Made by a program: the position numbers and the translations under genes
Part shown: positions 1-64,000 of the stretch, in pieces
How positions within the stretch are numbered: the first letter of the stretch is position 1
How the letters are laid out: each line of letters opens with the position of its first letter
The notes under the pieces: model-generated
What the model saw: the letters and a program-made list of their open reading frames with translations, nothing else
Told to the model about the DNA's origin: nothing
Databases searched by the model: none
DNA from: Patiria pectinifera
Taxonomy: Eukaryota > Echinodermata > Asteroidea > Valvatida > Asterinidae
Reading direction: 5' to 3'
DNA length: 64,000 nucleotides
Assembly (NCBI GenBank): GCA_029964075.1
Contig: CM057129.1
Location: 11,089,430-11,153,429, forward strand

Positions 1-437
1 AAGTACGCTATTCCGGGTTTTTTGGGGGGGTCACCCTGTATATATGTTTTCGGTTTGTAAGTGAAAACGTCATTCATGCGCGCGCACCACTGATTACTTG
101 CACCCATTGGATAAATGCTCGAGTTGCGTTAACTTCTGGTTCCAATCGTGCTATGCTACACCGTGTGAAGAACGCACGGTTGAATTGAGATGACATCACA
201 CTAACGAACGGGATTATTTTGGGTACATGTACATGTAGTCAGTTAGTTTTAATTTGGATGCAAAACCAGGCGACTGGTTTCGAGGCTGGATGATTGCCAA
301 AGCTTTGCTAAGTTTGATTATTCTCAAATCTTTCTTTATTTACATCTTTCAACCTCTTATTCTGCAATGAAAAGATACTTTTCTTTGATACAGACAAACG
401 ATGAAATGAATAAAGTTGTCAGAAACGTGACTCTTAC
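1..437 (-). other. Start of the next intron (partial)
   Basis: Sequence 3' of the exon 28 donor. No further Ig half-domain or acceptor with coding sequence is recognisable. It includes the TGTACATGTA-type palindrome at 223-237. Confidence 0.6.
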
Positions 438-56413
<55,976 letters not shown>

Positions 56414-56917
56414 GATGATAAACTGAAGCTGATCGGCAGAGTAACCTCAGCCCAGGTTTACTCCCACGTGTTTTTTCTCCAGAAAAATACTGGTCGGCAG
56501 ATCGGCACAATATGGAGCCTGACCTATAGACAGACAAACATGAACATTGTAATTATATTTTACTGCCATATTTTCTGCTTTTCTGTATTATTGAATTAAA
56601 AAAAATCTACGCGGGAGACGTATTCGTACAAATAATGTTGTGATTGTTGCTATGAAAACGCCGAAGGGGGAATTTTTCATGGGAAAATAAACTCAAATAA
56701 AAAAGGACCTGTCAATTAAAAAAAATTGACTTGGAAACAATGGGTGAAGTTTACACGAAATTGTTAACCATCCAAAACTACAAAATAGCCATACATGCAG
56801 CACTGTCAACGTACGGTTACACCCAGTTTTTTTCTCTTTTCTTTTTCTGCATTCCAAATATGTAGTCAGGCGTAACATCCAAAACATTATAGCTGTTCAG
56901 AGGGGGGAATAACTTAC

Positions 56918-57010
56918 CGGCTTTTGTCGCGTATCTGCTGTCGGTCGTCCACACTGGAATTTCGCTGCTTCAATTGAGGTCTTCAATCGACATTCTCCAC
57001 TTGTGACGCA
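56918..57010 (-). other. Probable 5' untranslated exon
   Basis: A strong donor (GCCG then GTAAGTTA on the minus strand) follows 56918, about 500 bp upstream of the signal-peptide exon, and no coding frame links it to exon 1. It would be the first, non-coding exon; its 5' limit is a guess. It contains a 7-codon upstream ORF (56993-56970, MSIEDLN stop). No TATA box or initiator was convincingly seen upstream. Confidence 0.45.
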
Positions 57011-60000
57011 TACAAAGCATGAAAATGAGATAAAATTTATGTTTTTTCCGTGCTCGAATTCACGTGGAATAGCGTATCAGTGATCTTGTGGCGCGAATCG
57101 TAGTAAAAATGCCGGGTTGCTTGTGTTTACATTCTGGTGCCGGCGTTCATTCATTGAAAAATCGCATGTTCCATTTAAAAGTGGGGGAGTCCTTTTTTGT
57201 AAACGAGAGCGTCAAGTAGGAATTTCCGGCAAAAAATATCGCAGTAAATAATAACATCAGTATAGTTTGTACACAAATTGTGCGACAAGTACGCAATTTG
57301 GCATTTGAAGCCGCTATTTGCAGTATATGATGCAAATAGTTCAAGGGGTTTAGCGCGAATGCTTATTTTGATTACCCATATGGTCAGTGGACTCTGTCCG
57401 TGTGATTGCATCAGTATTATAGCTACACAGGGAGGGTCAACTTAGTTGCGACCCGAATTATGCTACGCTAAATCGCCCAGCACTTCACAGAACTTGTATC
57501 CACTTCCGTTTTGCCTGGGCGCGCGTATGGTATTAACTCAAAACTATGTACGGTACATGTATTTGAAGTCTAAAGTATTTATTTCTCAAAAAGTCATTAA
57601 CACTTCCCCCCCCCTACTCGCGAAATCAGGATCCGCCCACAGTTAAAGAAGGAAATCCTGGAAGAATGAAAAGTGCAAATACCGGTTATAATGTCATGAT
57701 CCTGTTTGGCACCTGCCCAATAAATCTTTACACATCTCTATGCATTTTGCAACTCACTGAATGACACGCGCAAAATACATGAACCCGGTTTGTTTTGGTT
57801 TCTGTTTTGCTTTTAATCCGGAATCTCTCCTTATTCCCCTGAGGATGTATACTCTGTAAACCAGTTCCCTATTTTTCAATTAAATCAGTTTCTCCTTTTT
57901 CATTGTAATCATTCGTATTTTTGTCATCATAATATATACATTCAGAATTTTTGGGATTTCACCGCGTACTGCAGTTTTGCTTTAAAGAATCTGATTATAA
58001 CACAGTGCGCATGCGTAATTACGTTGTTGATCGCCTAGCTGATGTCATTTTTCTGAATGGAAATATTGGATTATTAAAATAAAATCTCTATTCTGCCCCT
58101 TCCGTCCTCAAAATTTCACCAGAACCGGACAATCTGGCAGGTAGTAAGATGAATCATGTGATTTTCTTTTTCATCAATGAATTTGACACTTGGACTATTG
58201 CCAATCGTCATGCGATATGAACCGTGACTCCACTATTAAGCCTTGCACTTCCGGCGGGCCATTGAACTATCCACGCTTCATATCCGAACAAAAATGAAGC
58301 CAGAAATATGAATTGAAATCATTGGATTTCCCCCCATATTCCACCAGTAGCTTCAAGGTTGTATCACGGTGAGCATGCTTGGCCGGTATACAGTGTTCAA
58401 GTATGCTTATTGATAATAAGCGTTGAAGTCGCACTACAATCTACAATTTTTCTCACAATGATCACTCGGGGGCAACCAGTGCTTCCACTTCCAAATTTGA
58501 ATTTCCTGAGATTGGAATATTTTTTGTTCGCTTAGATTTCCTTAGATTTGTTTTTAAATTAAATTTCCTGATTTTTTTCCATTCAATAATGTTAACTTAA
58601 AAGTCACCATGGTAATGACAACAAAAAATGGATAATTCTTACAGGTTTAGTTTCTCAGTTTCGAAAGCCACAGTTGTTCCGTAGAGGCCCCCCAAAATGG
58701 CCCAAGTATTCGTTGGCACACAGATTTATTGTCTTTTTAAGTGATTACCATATTTTTTTTTAATTTCTTTGAATTGTCGTTCAGATTTTGAATTTCCTTA
58801 AAATTTCCTTACATTTTTCATTTCCTCAGAAATTTTCTTAGGACGTTAGCATTTCAAAAAAATAAGGAAAATTTTCTTGAAACTGGAAGTTCAAGTTGGG
58901 GGCAACACTGAGTATACAGTGTTTATAAAAAAAAACGTCTGTGAAGGGCAAAACTAAATATTGAGTTCAGAAGTCACTAGTTCTGATAAAAAGCTCAAAA
59001 ATAAGCTGAGTTGTGTCGAATCAATGATGCATTATTCCATGCTCTTCAAGATATGGCTTTGTTCAAATCTCCTAACGAATTTTCAGTGTGTATTCCAGTT
59101 TTAACTTAAAAGCCCCTACTTTGTCTGGTAGCCAATAATTCAAATTTTGTGAAGAAATAACTCAATAACTAAACGTCAGTGGATTTGCTATTGTGCAATG
59201 TCTCATTCGAAAGTGAATAACTTTGTTATTGCTGGGAGAATATCAATTGACACAAAAAGCTTTTTTTTTTCAATAGCTCAAACAAAACATCCTTAAATTC
59301 GGTATTAGTCCTGGCTATACAGTCTAAAGATAGAAAGCATTAGAAAGGAGGGCGCCCTCGTGTGCTCTTGGATTAGTTTATCACTGGAGGTTGTTTCAAA
59401 GCTGTCTTCGTTTCGAAGGCAATGAAATCATCGGTTCTGTTGCTGCTTTTTGTGTCAAGAATGTTGTTTTCCAACGGACTTTAGTTTTTTTCCCAGCGAT
59501 TATATGGTACAAGCACACACAGTTTCCTTGTTCAAGTTCAACCGTGATGCTCAGTGAGTGAAAATGAACATCGAAAACATCACCGGATCCCGTGACGGCG
59601 TGTTTCCAGGAATCGAAACGCGAAGCGCTGACCGAAATGACAACTGGGTCGCATTTCACATCTTTGATTCACATCTATACGGGAAATACACACAGTGTGA
59701 TGGCCTCATAACTGTATTGAGTGGATGGGGACTATGCAATTCCGAGGCAAACAAAAAGAATTACATTCTGTCCCGTACGTTTTATAATTTTCTTTATTCA
59801 ATCAGTGTTCCAAGATATGCAACTTCTTTGTGTTCGGGGGGAGGCGGGGCGGGGGGGGGGGGGTTGAACATTTCCCCAGCTAACCACCCCACTGTTTAGG
59901 TGTAAATAGGCCCAGAAGTGTCTACGCGGGCAAAATCACGACTTGCACGCCCTCACTTTCTTTGCTATTTAGATCATTTTGTGGGCCGTGAACTGGAAGG

Positions 60001-60117
60001 TTTGTAAAAAAGAAAAGTGGAAGCCGTGCACAGGGCCTCTAAGTTCGTATTACTGTGAAACTTCGATGAAATTGGGCCTTTAAACTTGCTTATCTGTTTG
60101 CAATAGAGCACAGGAAT
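57011..60117. other. Upstream flank of the gene
   Basis: No exon with domain similarity, RNA gene or named repeat recognised. If the 5' exon ends at 56918 the promoter lies in its first part. 58480-58880 is rich in repeated AATTTCCT words. Confidence 0.4.
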
Positions 60118-60120
60118 CAT

Positions 60121-60953
60121 TTTCAAAAAGGCGATGGACCACTTTTAGGGGAGTGATCATCTTTGGATGGAACTTTCTTCTAAATGTCCTTGAATTACAC
60201 GGCATTGAACAGAAATGAACTGAAAATGAAAGATGATGAATTAAGCTATAATTTGATGCCTGCCTCAAACACCTTGGAGAGTTGTGAGTAATTTTAATAA
60301 TTTTGATAGTATGCGTGATTATCACTGAGGTCTATGGGAGGGCGATTAAAAGGCCTGCACCGAAAGGTCCGGTGCACCCAAGCAAATTATATTCCCGTAA
60401 AGACCAGTTCCTATATACTTCGACATTCTTTTTAAATTATAAAAACTCTCACATCAGGTGTTTAGACTACAAAGAAATACGATGATCAACATGTCGTCTT
60501 TCATTTTCCGTTCAATGTTTGGTCGGTTGACCAATGACTCTTTGAGATATTCTCACCCAAAGAAAACCACCCCTAAATAAAACGAACGATATTTCCTAAA
60601 CTGGAAAATTTGCCATTTTGAAAAAGGACCACTCCACAACATGAAAAAAGCGCCACTTTCGGACCCAACTGCATCCGAAATGCATCCCGACAAACTAGGG
60701 CCTGCTCGGCACCAGTGTTCCGTAGGCCCTATAGGCACCACAATAATAAATACTCCCACTTCAGACTGCAGAAACTCAGGAAAAATACTCACAACTCTCC
60801 GAGGTGTTCGAAACACACATCAAATCAAAGCTTATTTCATTTTCTTTCATTTTTGGGGAGTAATCCGATGACTTTTGGGAGAAATTTGCATCCGAAGGTG
60901 ATCGCCCCTTGAATAGTCCTGAAGCCCATCGCCATTTTGAAAACCGATGCATA
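60121..60953. mobile_element. Element with about 175-bp terminal inverted repeats
   Basis: 60121-60295 and 60778-60953 are imperfect reverse complements (GTGTTTGAGG/CCGAGGTGTTCG region, TTTTCAAAAAGGCGATGG outer end against CCATCGCCATTTTGAAAA-type end). A solo end is found at 16465-16560. No transposase frame. Confidence 0.65.
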
Positions 60954-61189
60954 TACACTCCATTGCAAAATATAGCGCTTTTAGGGCCCACCTGAATCAA
61001 AATTTCACAGAAATACAAACTCACATCCGTATGCACGGCTTCCACCATTCTGTTTTTTACAAACCCTCAAGTTGATGGCCAAACAAAATGCTCTAATATG
61101 GAAGAATTGGAGGTCATGCAAATCGTGATTGGGCCGGCGTAGGCAATTTCGGGCCTGTTTACGATCTGCTTAAACGAAGTTTGCTTCAA

Positions 61190-62700
61190 GTGAACAAAGA
61201 TAAAACACACTTTGTGGAGACGACAACTCAAGAAAAACACATTGCACTGAGATGAAATTTAGTCCAATAATTGTTCGGGATATAGGACACAAACCTCTTG
61301 AAAGTCGACGGGAACTCTTCGAAAATAAATTTAATATGACTTAATGAAATACAGTGTACAAATCGCGAAAAATTAAATCCGAATTCGAGTCACTTTTAAT
61401 TGAACAAAATAAAGCATCTCTTCGTGGAGACGATAACTCAAGAAAAACACATTGCACTGAATTGAAATTTCGTCCAATAATTGTTCGAGATATAGGACTT
61501 AAACCTGTTGAAAATTGACGGTAACCCTTAGAAAATAAATTTTATATGATTTAATGAAATACAGTGTACTAATCGCGAAAAATTCAATCCAAATTCGATC
61601 ACTTTAAATTGAACAAAATAAAGTACTCTTTGTGGAGACGTTAACTCAAGAAAAACCACATTGCACTGAATTGAAATTGCGTCCAATAATTGATCGTGAT
61701 ACATGACACAATACATTTGAAATTTGACAGAACCCGTTTAATTAAGAAAAAAATTAATACGATAAAAACAAAAACTACAGTATGTCAGCGCACTCCCGTA
61801 CATTTAACCAACATCAATTTCTTTCGAAAGAGGGCGCGCTACACAAATACTGGTCACCACCGTACGGGGATCACGATCTGCACAAATGAAGTCGGCTTCA
61901 AGTGAACAAAATAAAACACACTTTGTGGAGACGACAACTCAAGAAAAACACATTGCACTGAGTTGAAATTTCGGCCAATAATTGTTCGGAATATAGGACA
62001 CAAACCTCTTGAAAGTCGACGGGAACCCTTCGAAAATAAATTTAATGTTATTTAATGAAATACAGTGTACAAATCGCGAAAAATTGAATCCGAATTCGAG
62101 TCACTTTTAATTGAACAAAATAAAGCACTCTTTGTGGAGACAATAACTCAAGAAAAACACATTGCACTGTATTAAAATTTCGTCCAATAATTGTTCAGGA
62201 TATAGGACACAAATGGTATGAAAATCAACGGAAACCCTTGAAGAATAAATTTAATATGATTTAATGAAATACAGTGTGCCAATCCCGAAAAATTGAATCC
62301 GAATTCGAGTCACTTTTAATTGAACAAAATAAAGCATCTCTTCGTGGAGACGATAACTCAAGAAAAAGAAATTGCACTGAATTGAAATTTCGTCCAATAA
62401 TTGTTCGGGATATAGGACTTAAACCTTTTCAAAATTGACGGTAACCCTTAGAAAATAAATTTAATGTGATTTAATGAAATACAGTGTACTAATCGCGAAA
62501 AATTAAATCCGAATTCGATCACTTTAAATTGAACAAAATAAAGTACTCTTTGTGGAGACGTTAACTCAAGAAAAACCACATTGCACTGAATTGAAATTGC
62601 GTCCAATAATTGATCTTGATACATGACACAATACCTTTGAAATGTGACAGAAACCGTTCAAGAAAAAAATAATACAACAAAAACAAAAACTACTGTATGT
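61190..62700 (+). repeat. Satellite family A, about 209-bp monomers
   Basis: GTGGAGAC anchors at 61214, 61424, 61632, 61925, 62134, 62344 and 62552 give spacings of 210, 208, 293, 209, 210 and 208. Monomers alternate by the next word (GACAACTC, GATAACTC, GTTAACTC), so a higher-order order is visible. The 293 interval contains an extra block with GAGGGCGCGCTACACAAA. Confidence 0.9.
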
Positions 62701-62714
62701 AAGCGCACTCCCGT

Positions 62715-64000
62715 ACATTTTAAGGAAATTGCAGTATGAAGGACACTCCGTATTTTCTCGTCATGTCAACACAGTTATTGTGAAATTGGGAACTCAAGAT
62801 AAACACATTGTATTGCAATGAATTTTTCTGTAATATTTTGTCATGGTTTTTGACACGAAATTCTAGAAATTTGACAGGAACCGCCGAAAAATGAATGTAA
62901 CATAATTTAAGGAAATTGCAGTATGAAAGACTCTCCGTATTTTATCCTCATGCAACAATTTCTTACAAAAGAGGGCGCGCTACACAAACACTGCTCACTG
63001 CGCACCGCGGCCGACGTCTGGCCGTTCGAGATGTAAAGACAGTTATTGTGAAATTAGAAACTTCACAGGAACGGCCAAAGAATGAATGTAATATAATTTA
63101 AGGAAATTGCAGTATGTAGGACACTCCGTATTTTATCGTCATGTCAACACAGTTATTGTGAAATTGGGAACAAAAGATAAACACATTGTATTGCAATGAA
63201 TTTTTCTGTAATATTTTGTCATGGTATTTGACACGAAATTCTAGAAACTTGACAGGAACGGCCAAAGAATGAATGTAATATAGTTTAAGGAAATTGCAGT
63301 GAGAAGGACACTCCGTATTTTATCCTCATGCAACAATTTCTTACAAAAGAGGGCGCGCTACACAAACACTGCTCACCGCGCACCGCGGCCGACGTCTGGC
63401 CGTTCGAGATGTAAAGACAGTTTTTTTGTGAAATTGGGAACTCAAGATAAACACATTGTATTGCAATGAAATTTTCTGTAATATTTTGTCATGGCATTTG
63501 ACACGAAATTCTAGAAACTTGACAGGAACCGCCGCAGAATAAATGTATTATAATTTAAGGAAATTGCAGTATGAAGGACACTCCGTATTTTCTCGTCATG
63601 TCAACACAGTTCTTGTGAAATTCGGAACACAAGATAAGCATATTGCATTGCAATGAATTTTTCTGTAATAATTTGTCACGGTATTTGACACGAGATTCTA
63701 GAAACTTGACAGGAACGGCCAAAGAATGAATGTTATATAAGTTAAGGAAATTGCAGTATGAAGGACACTCCGTATTTTCTCGTCATGTCAACACATTTAT
63801 TGTGAAATTGGGAACACAAGATAAACACATTGTATTGCAATGAGATATTCTGTATTATTTTGTTATGGTATTTGACACGAAATTATAGACACTTGGCAGG
63901 AACCGCCAACGAATGAATGTAATATAATTTAAGGAAATTGCAGTAAGAAGGACACTCCGTATATTATTCTCATGCAACAATTTCGTACAAAAGATGGCGC
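62715..64000 (+). repeat. Satellite family B, about 188-bp monomers, runs off window
   Basis: GGACACTCCGTATTTT anchors near 62741, 62930, 63119, 63306, 63566, 63763 and 63950 mark monomers of about 188 bp. Some carry an inserted block of about 75-90 bp with GAGGGCGCGCTACACAAAC. Words such as AACTCAAGATAAACACATTG and TTTGACA are shared with family A. Confidence 0.9.

Noticed and set aside
59558-59899. 113-codon plus-strand frame
   Set aside because: No recognisable domain, ends in a G-rich low-complexity run, no splice context.
61190-64000. CRISPR-like array
   Set aside because: Monomers are about 190-210 bp, contiguous and diverged, without unique spacers, in a clearly eukaryotic window: satellite DNA.

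Overview
The window looks like animal nuclear DNA. Short coding exons sit between introns of up to about 7.7 kb with canonical GT-AG borders, and the introns are full of short DNA transposons, tRNA-derived SINEs and foldback elements. Protein domain content (alternating furin-like and scavenger-receptor cysteine-rich domains followed by immunoglobulin domains), the frequent TGTACATGTACA and TAGGCCTA palindromes, and the transposon mix suggest an invertebrate deuterostome, most likely an echinoderm such as a sea star. That assignment is inference; no species marker was seen.

One gene fills almost the whole window on the minus strand. I assembled 28 coding exons by hand (5,539 coding nt, about 1,846 residues). 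Reading phase is preserved across all 27 introns and there is no internal stop. The order is: signal peptide (56413-56341); one furin-like (FU) repeat; SRCR1; FU x2; SRCR2; FU x3; SRCR3; FU x2; SRCR4; FU x2; SRCR5; FU x2; SRCR6; a cysteine-rich EGF-like linker; then four I-set Ig domains. The last visible exon (704-438) ends in an open phase-1 donor, so the gene continues beyond base 1 and its C-terminal part (membrane anchor, kinase, or a secreted end) cannot be seen. All six SRCR domains carry six cysteines (group A type). A likely untranslated 5' exon ends at 56918.

Layout: 1-4.8 kb holds the Ig exons, with two SINEs and a small tandem duplication in the introns. 5.4-21.8 kb holds the compact SRCR3-SRCR6 part, whose introns contain a SINE split by a terminal-inverted-repeat element, two pogo-like MITEs, a reverse-transcriptase remnant and Harbinger-like MITEs. 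21.8-45 kb has four FU/SRCR exons in very large introns with TTAA-flanked MITEs, hAT-like MITEs, a 475 bp near-perfect foldback and a minisatellite beside a splice acceptor. 45-57 kb holds SRCR1-2, the first FU repeat, the signal-peptide exon and the probable promoter. An intron there has four perfect TGACGTCA palindromes in 611 bp, next to a possible plus-strand signal-peptide exon.

57-61 kb is upstream flank with no recognised gene. 61.2-64 kb is satellite-like DNA in two related families (about 209 bp and about 188 bp monomers), running off the right edge.

The protein is probably a large extracellular or cell-surface recognition molecule. I recognise no named orthologue and give no gene symbol.
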